Below are positions 35,830 to 44,388 of a stretch of 64,000 bases of DNA, in pieces. The notes beneath the pieces were generated by a model. That model saw nothing but the letters and a program-made list of their open reading frames with translations, made no database searches and was not told the DNA's origin. A program made the translations under genes and the position numbers. Source of the stretch: Zhengella sp020637775 (lineage in GTDB: Bacteria; Pseudomonadota; Alphaproteobacteria; Rhizobiales; Rhizobiaceae); NCBI RefSeq assembly GCF_041397485.1, contig NZ_JAWKWO010000007.1:4259-68258 (forward strand). Reading direction: 5' to 3'. How positions within the stretch are numbered: the stretch's first letter is position 1; every line of letters begins with the position of its first letter.

Positions 35830-35914
35830 TGGTCGTGCACACGGCTCCGGTAGTCTTTCCAAACCTGATTGCAATGCACAAGAATGAACCGTCAGGCAGG
35901 CCGGGAGGAGACAC

Positions 35915-37102
35915 ATGGCCAGAACATGCGCCGCGCTCGCGCTTGGCGCGGCAGGATTTCTTGCATCGTCGGCCGCCGCCCTTTCCCAGCAGGACCGGCT
36001 TGCCGTCGACATCGTCTATGTCCAGCAGCAGCCAGAGCGCGCGCCCGTTCTCTCCAACCTGGTCAAGTGGCCTGAAGACGAAGGGCTTCAGGGCGCGCGG
36101 CTGGGCATTGCCGACAACAACACGACCGGCAGGTTCCTCAAGCAGGACTTCACGCTGACCGAGGTGATCGTGGAGCCGGGCGGCGACACGGTCGCCGCCG
36201 CGCGCGACGCGCTTGCCGGCGGGGCGAAACTGGCCGTTCTCAACGTGCCTGGCGCCGCGTTGCAGGCCATCGCCGCCCTGCCGGAGGCCGCCGACGACCT
36301 GATCTTCAATGCCGGCAGCCCGGATGACGACCTGCGGTCAGGTGCCTGCGCCGCCAACATGCTGCACACCCTTCCCTCGCGCGCCATGCTGGCCGACGCG
36401 CTGATGCAGTTTCTGGCCAAGCGGCAATGGCGCTCGCTGTTCCTGATCGAGGGCAACCGGCCGGGCGACAAGGCCTTCGCGGAGGCGCTGCGCCGCTCGG
36501 CGAAGAAGTTCGGCCTGTCCATCGACCACGAGAAGGCCTGGCTGGACGATGCCGACATGCGCCGCAACGCCGCCCAGGAAGTGCCGGTCTTCACCCAGGC
36601 CCGCTCCTATGATGCGGTCGTCGTGGCCGACGAGGACCACGATTTCGGGCAATATGTCATGTACAACACATGGCTGCCGCGGCCGGTGGCCGGTTCTTCG
36701 GGTATGCAGCCCGTGGCCTGGGACCGGGTGGTCGAGCAATGGGGCGCGGCGCAGCTTCAGTCGCGCTTCGAGGACCAGGCGGGGCGCGGCATGATGAGCG
36801 TCGACTATGCCGCCTGGGCCGGCGTACGCTCCATCGGCGAAGCCGTGACGCGCACGAAATCGGCCGATGCTGAGACGATCCGCGACTATGTGCTGTCGGC
36901 GGACTTCTCGCTGGGCGCCTTCAAGGGCGCCAAGATGACCTATCGCGGCTGGAACGGCCAGTTGCGCCAGCCCATTCCGCTCGTCCACCCGCAGGCTGTC
37001 GTCGCGCTGGCGCCGATCGAGGGTTTCCTGCACCAGCGTACCGAACTCGACACGCTCGGCCTCGACCAGCCCGAGAGCCAATGCAACGCCTTCACGGAGT
37101 AG
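35915..37102 (+). CDS. PQQ-system ABC substrate-binding protein (PedA1/LutA-like)
   Basis: A 395-residue exported protein. SD GGGAGGAG lies 5 bases before the ATG, and the signal peptide ends near residue 24 (AAALSQQ). It has the LivJ-like fold but a distinct set of conserved blocks: VDIVYVQQQPERAPVLSNL near residue 30, GIADNNTTGRFLKQDF, and VVVADEDHDFGQYVMYNTWLPRPVAG. The family co-occurs with PQQ alcohol dehydrogenases. Homologous ABC systems are required for lanthanide uptake in Pseudomonas putida (PedA1A2BC) and Methylobacterium (Lut). Import of Ln ions for the adjacent XoxF is therefore the leading hypothesis. Confidence 0.85.
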   Translation: MARTCAALALGAAGFLASSAAALSQQDRLAVDIVYVQQQPERAPVLSNLVKWPEDEGLQGARLGIADNNTTGRFLKQDFTLTEVIVEPGGDTVAAARDALAGGAKLAVLNVPGAALQAIAALPEAADDLIFNAGSPDDDLRSGACAANMLHTLPSRAMLADALMQFLAKRQWRSLFLIEGNRPGDKAFAEALRRSAKKFGLSIDHEKAWLDDADMRRNAAQEVPVFTQARSYDAVVVADEDHDFGQYVMYNTWLPRPVAGSSGMQPVAWDRVVEQWGAAQLQSRFEDQAGRGMMSVDYAAWAGVRSIGEAVTRTKSADAETIRDYVLSADFSLGAFKGAKMTYRGWNGQLRQPIPLVHPQAVVALAPIEGFLHQRTELDTLGLDQPESQCNAFTE

Positions 37103-37107
37103 GTTCC

Positions 37108-38094
37108 ATGTTTCGCACGCTTGCCGGGGCCGCGGCCCTTCTTTGCCTGACCTCCAGCACGGCGCTGGCTCACTGGGTCTATGTCAGCAATGAAAAGGAC
37201 GACACGGTGTCGGTGATCGACACGGAGACCAACGAGGTCATCAAGACATTCCAGGTCGGCCAGCGGCCGCGCGGCATCACCCTTTCGCGCGATTTCACGA
37301 AGCTGTTCGTCTGCGCGTCGGACGATGACGCGGTGCAGGTGTGGGACGTGGCGACCGGTGCACTCCTGCACAACCTGCCGTCCGGCGCGGACCCGGAACA
37401 GTTCGCCCTGCATCCGGACAACAAGCATCTCTATATCGCCAACGAGGACGATGCGATTGCGACTGTGGTGGACGTGGAAAGCCGCACCGTGGTGGCGCAG
37501 ATCGACGTGGGCGTGGAGCCGGAGGGCATGGCTGTCAGCCACAACGGCAAGTGGGCCATCGTGACGTCCGAGACCACCAACATGGCGCACTGGATCGACA
37601 CCGAAACGCAGCAACTGGTGGAGAACACGCTGGTCGACCAGCGCCCGCGCGACGCGGAATTCTCGATCGACGACAGCGAATTGTGGGTGTCCTCGGAGAT
37701 CGGCGGCACGGTGGCCGTGATCGACACGGAAAGCAAGCAGATCAAGCACACGATCTCGTTTGCCATTCCCGGCATTTCCAAGGACCGCATCCAGCCGGTG
37801 GGCATGGAACTGACCGAGGATGGCAAATATGCCTTCATCGCGCTCGGACCGGCCAACCATATCGCCGTGGTGGACCGAACGAAGAACTACGAGGTGATCG
37901 ACTATATCCTCGTCGGCCGGCGCGTCTGGCACACGGCGCTGACGCCGGAGGAAGACAAGCTCTACACGACCAACGGCGTCTCGGGCGACGTGACCGTCAT
38001 CGATGTCGCCAGCCTCAAGGCTGAAAAGACGATCAAGGTCGGGCGCTTCCCGTGGGGCGCGGCCGTCCTGCCGAAGGACAAGATACCGCAGTAA
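37108..38094 (+). CDS. PQQ-system YVTN beta-propeller protein (PedA2/LutB-like)
   Basis: A 328-residue exported propeller. The ATG at 37108 is 5 bases after the preceding stop. The signal peptide ends near residue 21 (STALAHWVYVSNEK). Seven YVTN-like repeats are visible, each with a pattern like VSVIDTETNEVIKTFQVGQRPRGI or VTVIDVASLKAEKTIKVGRFPWG. This family accompanies PQQ catabolism and its ABC partner. It probably binds protein or metal in the periplasm and assists the transporter. It is co-transcribed with the genes on both sides. Confidence 0.87.
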   Translation: MFRTLAGAAALLCLTSSTALAHWVYVSNEKDDTVSVIDTETNEVIKTFQVGQRPRGITLSRDFTKLFVCASDDDAVQVWDVATGALLHNLPSGADPEQFALHPDNKHLYIANEDDAIATVVDVESRTVVAQIDVGVEPEGMAVSHNGKWAIVTSETTNMAHWIDTETQQLVENTLVDQRPRDAEFSIDDSELWVSSEIGGTVAVIDTESKQIKHTISFAIPGISKDRIQPVGMELTEDGKYAFIALGPANHIAVVDRTKNYEVIDYILVGRRVWHTALTPEEDKLYTTNGVSGDVTVIDVASLKAEKTIKVGRFPWGAAVLPKDKIPQ

Positions 38095-38127
38095 CCGCCT
38101 GTCCATCGAAACCCGGGAGGGGAAACC

Positions 38128-38535
38128 ATGAAACGCACCATCATTCTGGCCTGTGCGGCCGCATTTCTCGCCGGCCCGGCACTTGCCCAGTCCGGCCTTG
38201 TCGGCAAGGCGGAGGAACTGCCCGGCATCACGCTGTCCTCGGGCATGCCGCTGGCGGAAAAGCCGCTGGAGATCGAGGCCGGCAAATACTACGAAATTGT
38301 CATCACGTCCGACGGTTCGGCCGAAATGGCCATCAGCGGTCCCGCCTTCTTCCGCAATTGCTGGATCGACGAGATCGTCATCAACGATATCGAGGTGCGG
38401 CCGATGGGCGGCATAGACTCCATCGAGTTCGACGACGAGGGCGAAGCCGAAATCAGCTTCATCTGCATCAAGCCGGGCCAGTTCGAGCTGCGTGCGCCTG
38501 GCGCGGAACCGCTGGCGATCACCGTGAAGGGATGA
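38128..38535 (+). CDS. Small exported protein with acidic patch in the PQQ/lanthanide operon
   Basis: A 135-residue protein. The signal peptide ends at about residue 20 (AGPALA-QSG). The mature part is beta-rich: EIEAGKYYEIVITSDGS, FFRNCWIDEIVINDIEV and a final GQFELRAPGAEPLAITVKG, a layout reminiscent of a cupredoxin-like sandwich. Two cysteines (NCW; FICIKPG) could form a disulfide. Seven acidic residues cluster in EFDDEGEAEIS. No copper-site His/Met set is seen. It lies between the propeller and the ABC ATPase genes, where Lut operons also encode small exported proteins of unknown role. A metal-handling role is plausible but unproven. Confidence 0.7.
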   Translation: MKRTIILACAAAFLAGPALAQSGLVGKAEELPGITLSSGMPLAEKPLEIEAGKYYEIVITSDGSAEMAISGPAFFRNCWIDEIVINDIEVRPMGGIDSIEFDDEGEAEISFICIKPGQFELRAPGAEPLAITVKG

Positions 38536-38575
38536 GGCCCTTGCCAAGGCATCCTGGCGGCCGCATGGTCGGAGC

Positions 38576-39337
38576 ATGAGCAAGGATACCCCGCATCAGG
38601 ACAAGGCAGCGCTGGCCGTGGAGGGACTGACCTTTCACTACGGCCCGCGCAAGGCCCTGGACAATGTCTCCTTCGGCATCGACGCCGGGCGCACCACCAT
38701 CCTTCTTGGGCCGAACGGGGCGGGCAAATCCACACTCTTTTCCCTCATCAGCGGGTTGTTCGCGCCGCAAGCCGGGCGCATCGCCATCGCCGGTCGCGAC
38801 CTTCAACGCAGCGGCGCGGCGGCGCTGGCGCCGCTCGGCATCGTGTTCCAGGCGCAGACGCTCGATCTCGACCTGACGGTGGAGCAGAATCTCCGCTATT
38901 TCTGCGCGCTGCGCGGCATGGGCGGGCGCGAGGCCGGCGTGCGCATCCGCGAGGAACTCGACCGTTTTGCCATGGCCGACCGGCTTGGCGAAAAGGTGCG
39001 TTCGCTCAATGGCGGTCACCGGCGGCGCGTCGAGATCGCCCGCGCGCTCCTGCACAAGCCTGCCATCCTGCTGCTGGACGAGCCGACCGTGGGGCTGGAC
39101 ATTCCGACCCGGCGCGACCTGATCGCGCGGCTGCATGAACGGGCGAGCCACGACAATGTCGCCTTGCTCTGGGCCACGCACCTGATCGACGAGGTCGCGG
39201 AGGACGACTACGTCATCGTCATGCATCGCGGGGCCATCGTGGCGCAGGGCCTGCCGGCGGTGCTGAGGGCACAAACCGGCACACCGGATCTCGGCGCGGC
39301 CTTTGCCGCCTTGACGCCGGAGGCGCGCGCCGCATGA
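38576..39337 (+). CDS. PQQ-system ABC ATPase (PedB/LutE-like)
   Basis: A 253-residue ABC ATPase. Walker A GPNGAGKSTLFSLIS is near residue 44, the signature is LNGGHRRRVEIARALL rather than LSGGQ, and Walker B is ILLLDEPTVGLDIPTRRD. The GGH signature is characteristic of the ATPase linked to PQQ alcohol dehydrogenases. The C-terminal LIDEVAEDDYVIVMHRG is the switch region. It overlaps the permease gene by 4 bases. With the two upstream exported proteins and the permease it completes one transporter. Confidence 0.88.
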   Translation: MSKDTPHQDKAALAVEGLTFHYGPRKALDNVSFGIDAGRTTILLGPNGAGKSTLFSLISGLFAPQAGRIAIAGRDLQRSGAAALAPLGIVFQAQTLDLDLTVEQNLRYFCALRGMGGREAGVRIREELDRFAMADRLGEKVRSLNGGHRRRVEIARALLHKPAILLLDEPTVGLDIPTRRDLIARLHERASHDNVALLWATHLIDEVAEDDYVIVMHRGAIVAQGLPAVLRAQTGTPDLGAAFAALTPEARAA

Positions 39338-40134
39338 CCGCCCCCTCCCCCTTGCGCGCCTTTGGCGGCATCGCCCGGCGCGAATTGCTGCGGTTCCTGA
39401 ACCAGCGCGAACGCTTCTTCGCCGCGCTGGTGCGCCCGCTGGTCTGGCTGATCGTCTTCGCGGCCGGCTTCCGGGCCGCCCTCGGGCTGTCCATCATCCC
39501 GCCCTACCAGACCTACATCACCTACGAGGTCTACATCGTTCCGGGGCTGATCGGCATGATCCAGCTTTTCAACGGGATGCAGTCATCGCTCTCCATGGTC
39601 TACGATCAGGAAATGGGCTCCATGCGCGTGCTGCTGACCACGCCCTTGCCCCGCTGGTTCCTGCTGCTGGCCAAGCTGATGGCGGGCGTGACCGTTTCCA
39701 TCGTGCAGGCCTATGCCTTTCTCGTCATCGCGATGCTGTTCGGGATCGACATCCCGCCTTCCGGCCTGCTTCCGGTCCTGCCGGCGCTAGTGCTTACCGG
39801 CCTGATGGTCGGCGCGCTCGGGCTGCTGCTGGCATCCGTCATCAAGCAGCTTGAGAACTTCGCCGGTGTGATGAATTTCGTGATCTTCCCGATGTTCTTC
39901 CTGTCCACCGCGCTCTATCCCGTCTGGAAGATGCGCGAGGCCAGCGCCATCCTGGCGGAAATCTGCCAGTGGAACCCGTTTTCCCATGGTATCGAGCTGA
40001 TCCGGTTCGCGCTTTATGGCGAGATGAACTGGCTGGCGCTGGCGGTGACGGCGGGCAGCGGGCTGGTCTTCTTCCTGGCGGCGAGCTGGGCCTTCGATCC
40101 GGCGCGCCGGTTCCGGGCCGGACGCACGGCCTGA
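39334..40134 (+). CDS. PQQ-system ABC-2 type permease (PedC/LutF-like)
   Basis: A 266-residue ABC-2 membrane protein with about six hydrophobic segments. The N-terminal amphipathic helix RRELLRFLNQRERFFAAL, the YDQEMGSMRVLLTTPLPRWFLLLAKL coupling region and the late NFVIFPMFFLSTALYPVWKM segment are those of NodJ/DrrB-like permeases. ABC-2 permeases are commonly exporters, yet this subfamily is linked to Ln uptake, so the direction of transport is open. It pairs with the overlapping ATPase gene. The operon ends here, tail to tail with a second ABC operon 7 bases away. Confidence 0.87.
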   Translation: MTAPSPLRAFGGIARRELLRFLNQRERFFAALVRPLVWLIVFAAGFRAALGLSIIPPYQTYITYEVYIVPGLIGMIQLFNGMQSSLSMVYDQEMGSMRVLLTTPLPRWFLLLAKLMAGVTVSIVQAYAFLVIAMLFGIDIPPSGLLPVLPALVLTGLMVGALGLLLASVIKQLENFAGVMNFVIFPMFFLSTALYPVWKMREASAILAEICQWNPFSHGIELIRFALYGEMNWLALAVTAGSGLVFFLAASWAFDPARRFRAGRTA

Positions 40135-40141
40135 ACCGTCA

Positions 40142-40885
40142 TCAACCTTCGTGTTGCTCTGGCGGAAAAAGCGCCAGGATTTCCGAGAGCATGTCCGCCA
40201 CGGCCTGCGGCGTGCGCTCCTCGCGCGGGACACCGACCCGGTAGACGCCGCGCACGGTGGCCGGCCGGCCAGACAACATGACGATCTCGTCGGCCAGCTC
40301 CAGCGCTTCACGCAGGTTGTGCGTGACCATAAGCGCCGTCGTCGGGCGGGCCGACCAGACGTCCATGAGCAGGCGGCGCAGGCGTTCGGCCGTCGGTTCA
40401 TCCAGCGAGACGAAGGGCTCATCGAGCAGAAGAAGAGACGGCTCCAGCGCGAAGGCGCGGGCCAGCGCGACACGGCGCGCAAGACCAAGCGACAATTGGC
40501 CTGGAAAGAAGTCCTCCATGCCGGTCAGCCCGAGCGTGGCATAAAGGCCGGTGAGATCGGCGTCCGCGCGCGCGCCTGACAGCGGCAGGCGGACATTGCG
40601 GTCGACCGAGCGCCAGGGCAGCAGGCGCGGTTCCTGGAAGACGACGCCGGTGCGCCCCTGGTCCGGCTTTGCAATTGTGCCTTCGAAGGCTTCGTCGAGG
40701 CCGAGAATGAGGCGCAGGGTGGTGGTCTTGCCGCAACCCGACGGGCCGACAAGGCAGGCAAAGCGCCCCTCGCCCACCGAGAACGACAGGTCGCGAAGGG
40801 TGACGAGCCGGCCGCCGCCTTCCGTCGGAAATGCCTTTTCACGAATGTCGACCTCAAGCGGCACGGGGCCTCCAGCGGCGCGCAT
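40142..40885 (-). CDS. ABC importer ATPase, TauB/SsuB-like
   Basis: A 247-residue ABC ATPase of the nitrate/taurine/sulfonate family. Walker A is VGPSGCGKTTTLRL, the Q-loop region GVVFQEPRLLPWRSV is family-typical, the signature LSLGLARRVALARA is a variant, and Walker B is LLLLDEPFVSLD. It overlaps the permease gene by 32 bases at its start. It works with the permease and binding protein in the next two genes as an importer. Substrate unknown; small anions, thiamin precursors and others are all handled by this family. Confidence 0.88.
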   Translation of the reverse strand: MRAAGGPVPLEVDIREKAFPTEGGGRLVTLRDLSFSVGEGRFACLVGPSGCGKTTTLRLILGLDEAFEGTIAKPDQGRTGVVFQEPRLLPWRSVDRNVRLPLSGARADADLTGLYATLGLTGMEDFFPGQLSLGLARRVALARAFALEPSLLLLDEPFVSLDEPTAERLRRLLMDVWSARPTTALMVTHNLREALELADEIVMLSGRPATVRGVYRVGVPREERTPQAVADMLSEILALFPPEQHEG

Positions 40886-41621
40886 GGCGCTCGTATGGCT
40901 GGATCAGGAGGAGTTCCACGGCAATCATCACCGCAACGAAGGCCAGCGTGTAGCCGAGGATCGCGGCAACATCGAAGAACTGGAAATAGAGATGGATCTG
41001 GAAGCCGACGCCGTTTGGCCTGCCCAGCAGTTCGACGACGAGGACGATCTTCCAGATCAACGCGATGCCCGAGCGCGCCGAGGCAGCGAAATAGGGCTGG
41101 AGCTGCGGCAGGACCACCTCACGCAGCGTGGTGAGGCGGGAGAAGCGGAAGACCTTCGCCATCTCCGAATAGTGCGGGTCCATGGAGCGCGCGCCCTCGC
41201 GCATGGTGACGATCACGTTGGGAATCTTGTTGACCGCGACGGCCCCGATGGCCGCAGCTTCCGACAGCCCGAACCAGATATAGGCCAGCACGATAGTCAC
41301 GAGGGCGGGGATGTTGATGAAGAGGATCACCCAGGGGTCGAAGAAGCGGTCGAGGCGCGCCGACTGGCCAAGCGCGATGCCTATGGCCGAGCCGATGGCC
41401 ATGGCGACCGCGAAGGCGCCTACCACGCGCATCAGCGTCATGGACAGGTGAAAGGGCAATTCGCCGCTCACGGTCTCTTTCGCGACGAAGGCGAAAACCT
41501 GTCCGGGCGGCGGAAAGATGCGCGAGCCGATCAGGTGCGCGGCGACGAACCAGACCACAAAGAGACCGGCCAGCGACACCAGCAGTGTCACGGCCGGCCG
41601 TGAGTTGGGCTTGCCAGCCAA
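40854..41621 (-). CDS. ABC importer permease, TauC/SsuC-like
   Basis: A 255-residue permease with about six membrane helices. The inner-membrane complex loop is EGARSMDPHYSEMAKVFRFSRLTTLREVVLPQLQPYFAASARSGIALIWKIVL, spread over residues 137-190, and has the conserved Glu-Ala-Ala-like coupling helix region. The family is that of taurine, sulfonate and nitrate importers. It follows the binding-protein gene by 15 bases, so the three form one operon transcribed from about 42.7 kb. Confidence 0.88.
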   Translation of the reverse strand: MAGKPNSRPAVTLLVSLAGLFVVWFVAAHLIGSRIFPPPGQVFAFVAKETVSGELPFHLSMTLMRVVGAFAVAMAIGSAIGIALGQSARLDRFFDPWVILFINIPALVTIVLAYIWFGLSEAAAIGAVAVNKIPNVIVTMREGARSMDPHYSEMAKVFRFSRLTTLREVVLPQLQPYFAASARSGIALIWKIVLVVELLGRPNGVGFQIHLYFQFFDVAAILGYTLAFVAVMIAVELLLIQPYERHARRWRPRAA

Positions 41622-41636
41622 GGGAGGTTACCCCGA

Positions 41637-42623
41637 TCAGAAATTGCTCTTCAATTCGCTCCAGTAGGTGCCGGGCTGCATCTTCGTCTCGCCGCCCGTC
41701 AGCTTCTCGCCACCGACACGGGCCAGCACCTCGAACAGGCGCGCCGCGTCTTCCTCCTCGTCGGCGGCGGGACGTGCCGGTATGCCGTCGCGGTAGCGGT
41801 CGCGCAGCGTGGTCAATGCCTTGCCCTCGTCCTTGATGGCGCCGCTCTCATGCAACCGGTCCCATTCGGCATCGGAAGCCTTGAGCAGTTCCTTGGTCTC
41901 ACGCGAGGCCTTGACGAAACCCATGGCCAGTTGCGGGTTTTCCTTCGCCCAGCCTTCATGGAAGATGTAGCCCAGGGCCGAAACCGGACCGGATGCGCCC
42001 AGCGCATTGGCGGCATCTTCCGCCGAGACCAGCTTGCGGAACCCTTCGGCCTCCAGGCGCGCGCTCCAATGCCAGAAGTTCAGCACGGCATCGAGTTCGC
42101 CCATCTTCGCCTTTTCCGCCAGCAGGGGCGGTGCGCCATAGGCGATCTCGTTTTCGGCTGCCAGGTCCAGGCCGTATTCCTGTCTTGCCATGGCCTGAAT
42201 GAGCAGCCAGCTCTTGTCGAGCGGGCCGCCCGCGACACCCAGCGTCTTGCCCTTGAGGTCGGCCAGCGATTGCAGCGGGGAATCGGCGGCAACCATGATC
42301 ATGCCGACCGACGACGAATAGGGCACCATGGTCAGATCGCCGCCGCTGGCACGATCCCGCGAGACCTCCAGCCAGTCCGACACGATGACATCGACCGCGC
42401 CGGCGCGCAGGGCGACCGCAGTCGCATCCTCGCCGGCGAAACCGACGATCTCCACGTCGATACCATGACGGGCATCAAGGCCGTTTGCCTTCATCGCCTT
42501 GAGTTCCCAGTTGACGGTGCCGTATTTCAGCACACCGACCTTCACGCTCTCCGCGGCTTGAGCCGGGACAAATGCGAGTACTATGGCGGCCGCGACGGCA
42601 GCGCCCATGACGCGCTTGAACAT
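41637..42623 (-). CDS. ABC importer substrate-binding protein, TauA/SsuA-like, next to PQQ genes
   Basis: A 328-residue periplasmic binding protein. The start at 42623 follows GGAGGAAAT; the open frame running up to 44420 is an artefact of high GC. The signal peptide ends near residue 24 (VPAQAAESVKVG). It shows VGVLKYGTVNWELKAMKANGLD, LRAGAVDVIVSDWLEVSRDRA and KGKTLGVAGGPLDKSWLL, the NMT1/SsuA fold. It is divergent from the CX3CW gene 144 bases away. The cargo is unknown. Its location suggests a compound used with the PQQ system, such as a cofactor precursor or a chelated metal. Confidence 0.85.
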   Translation of the reverse strand: MFKRVMGAAVAAAIVLAFVPAQAAESVKVGVLKYGTVNWELKAMKANGLDARHGIDVEIVGFAGEDATAVALRAGAVDVIVSDWLEVSRDRASGGDLTMVPYSSSVGMIMVAADSPLQSLADLKGKTLGVAGGPLDKSWLLIQAMARQEYGLDLAAENEIAYGAPPLLAEKAKMGELDAVLNFWHWSARLEAEGFRKLVSAEDAANALGASGPVSALGYIFHEGWAKENPQLAMGFVKASRETKELLKASDAEWDRLHESGAIKDEGKALTTLRDRYRDGIPARPAADEEEDAARLFEVLARVGGEKLTGGETKMQPGTYWSELKSNF

Positions 42624-42767
42624 GATTTCCTCCTCAGACTGGCAGCAGCGCTGCCGGTTCTCCTCCTCCAGCATCCTAGGGCCGGAGCAGGCGCCGGCGA
42701 ATTGCACTATGGTACAGATGCCGACGGCAGGGGCGACATGCAAAATCATCCACGGGAGGAAACAGGC

Positions 42768-43358
42768 ATGCGCAGCTTGATCGTGCTGCTGAACGCCATC
42801 GTCTTGGCTTTTGCCCCTGGCGCACCATCGTCCGCGGAGGCGGGGGGCGGAGCGTTGCCGCCGGGGGTCGATCCGGCGACCGGCTTTCGCATGCAGCGCT
42901 ACCGCGCACCCACGCCGGATTTCCTGCCGGACGGGGCGGTGGTGGACAGCGCGGGCGTGCGCGCCGCCATGAGCGACGGCCGGACCGTGCTCGTGGATGT
43001 GTACCCGCCCAAGGGTGCCGGCCCGGATCCGCTGGACGGCACGTGGCGCAATTCCGAGACGCGGCAAACCATTCCGGGTGCCGTCTGGCTGCCGGAGGTG
43101 GGACGCGGATTCCTGGCAGACGACTACGAGGCCTATTTCCGCCGGAACCTCGCCGCCCTCACCGGGGGCGACCTGAACCGCCCGCTTCTTTTCTTCTGCA
43201 CCGCGGATTGCTGGCAAGGGTGGAACGCGGCGCGCCGCGCGATCCTGTGGGGCCATGGCGCGGTGAGCTGGTATCCCGGTGGAACCGACCAATGGGTGCT
43301 GGATGGCGGTGCCGTGACCACAGCGGAACCGGTCAACTTCCTGAATGAACCGAAATGA
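42768..43358 (+). CDS. PQQ-catabolism-associated CX3CW-motif protein, rhodanese-like
   Basis: A 196-residue exported protein. SD GGGAGGAA precedes the ATG; the signal peptide ends near residue 25. It contains a C-T-A-D-C-W motif (Cys144, Cys148, Trp149) followed by QGWNAARRAILWG, and a TIPGAVWLPEVGRG block, which together mark the rhodanese-like family found with PQQ dehydrogenases. It could be a thiol carrier or metal chaperone in the periplasm. It leads the operon that continues into moxR. A 7-bp hairpin (43361-43380) follows its stop codon. Confidence 0.85.
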   Translation: MRSLIVLLNAIVLAFAPGAPSSAEAGGGALPPGVDPATGFRMQRYRAPTPDFLPDGAVVDSAGVRAAMSDGRTVLVDVYPPKGAGPDPLDGTWRNSETRQTIPGAVWLPEVGRGFLADDYEAYFRRNLAALTGGDLNRPLLFFCTADCWQGWNAARRAILWGHGAVSWYPGGTDQWVLDGGAVTTAEPVNFLNEPK

Positions 43359-43360
43359 GT

Positions 43361-43380
43361 GCCGGAAGCCCCTTTCCGGC
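43361..43380 (+). other. Short hairpin between the CX3CW gene and moxR
   Basis: GCCGGAA and TTCCGGC form a perfect 7-bp stem with loop GCCCCT, 2 bases after the stop of the CX3CW gene. It has no T run. It may lower read-through or stabilise the upstream mRNA. Confidence 0.45.
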
Positions 43381-43400
43381 CATGGAGTGCTGACGAACCC

Positions 43401-44387
43401 ATGGACCAGGCCAATTCCAACTCCGCAAGCATGGACGCGGCGGCCGCCTTCGAGGCAGCCCGCGGCTGGCTCGGCACGCGGCTGATCGGCCGCGCGGCGC
43501 TCATCGACCGCCTGATGATCGCACTCCTGACCGGCGGCCACGTGCTGATCGAAGGCGCGCCGGGGCTGGCAAAGACCCGCGCCATCCGCCTTTTCGCGCA
43601 ATGCGTCTCGGCCGATTTCGTGCGCATCCAGTCGACGCCCGACCTGCTGCCGGCGGACCTGACCGGCACGACGGTGTTCCGCCCGGAAACAGGCACGTTC
43701 GAATTCGTCGAGGGACCGCTCTTCTCCAACGTGGTTCTGGTGGACGAGGTGAACCGCGCGCCGCCCAAGGTGCAATCGGCCCTGCTGGAGGCGATGGGCG
43801 AAGGCCAGATCACGGCTGGCGGCGTGACGCGGCGCCTCGGCCTGCCCTTCCTCGTGGCGGCGACGCAAAATCCCATCGAGCACGAGGGTACCTATCCCTT
43901 GCCCGAGGCGCAGCTCGACCGCTTTCTCTTCTTCGTCGAAATTCCCATGCCGGGCGCGGATGAGGAACGTTTCATCCTCGACCTGGCCCTTGGCGAGGCG
44001 GCAGGCGCGGGCGGCGGCAGCGCGCCCGCCATCGCAGCCGATACGCTGGCAGCGGCGCAGGGCGCGGTGGCATCCGTGCATGTGGCACCGGCGGTGCGCG
44101 ACTATATCGTGCGCCTTGTCGCGGCAACGCGCGGCGAGGGTGCGGGCGCGGCGGCGGCAGCCGATATCGAGCATGCCGCCAGCCCGCGCGGCACGATCGG
44201 CCTGGCACAGGCCGCGCAAGCGGCCGCCTGGCTTGACGGGCGCGACCATGTGCTGCCGCTCGATGTGCGCGACCTGGCGGTGGACGTGCTCTCCGGGCGG
44301 ATCGGGCTGACCTACCGCGCGCGGGCGGAAGGGCGGACAGCGCAATCCGTCATCGCCGCCATCGCGGACATGGTGCCGGTGACCTGA
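43401..44387 (+). CDS. MoxR-type AAA+ ATPase
   Basis: A 328-residue AAA+ chaperone ATPase. The ATG at 43401 is chosen because an upstream GTG at 43359 lies inside the hairpin region; that start remains possible. Walker A is EGAPGLAKTRAIRLF, Walker B VVLVDEVNRAPPKVQSALLEAM, and sensor-1 FLVAATQNPIEHEGTYPLPEAQLDRFLF, all diagnostic MoxR blocks. MoxR works with VWA-domain partners to insert metal into or mature large enzymes; MxaR is the homologue needed for methanol dehydrogenase activity. It is followed by the full set DUF58, DUF4381, two VWA proteins, TPR and BatD. Confidence 0.9.
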   Translation: MDQANSNSASMDAAAAFEAARGWLGTRLIGRAALIDRLMIALLTGGHVLIEGAPGLAKTRAIRLFAQCVSADFVRIQSTPDLLPADLTGTTVFRPETGTFEFVEGPLFSNVVLVDEVNRAPPKVQSALLEAMGEGQITAGGVTRRLGLPFLVAATQNPIEHEGTYPLPEAQLDRFLFFVEIPMPGADEERFILDLALGEAAGAGGGSAPAIAADTLAAAQGAVASVHVAPAVRDYIVRLVAATRGEGAGAAAAADIEHAASPRGTIGLAQAAQAAAWLDGRDHVLPLDVRDLAVDVLSGRIGLTYRARAEGRTAQSVIAAIADMVPVT

Positions 44388-44388
44388 C

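Noticed and set aside
35809..35850. Sigma-54 promoter, because the shared motif contains TTGGCA followed by TGC
   Set aside because: The spacing between GG and GC is 11 rather than 10 bases in one copy and no GC partner exists in the other.
36940..38583. A 547-codon minus-strand frame antisense to the propeller gene
   Set aside because: It is the shadow of the YVTN propeller repeats (His/Asp/Arg-rich), with no independent support.
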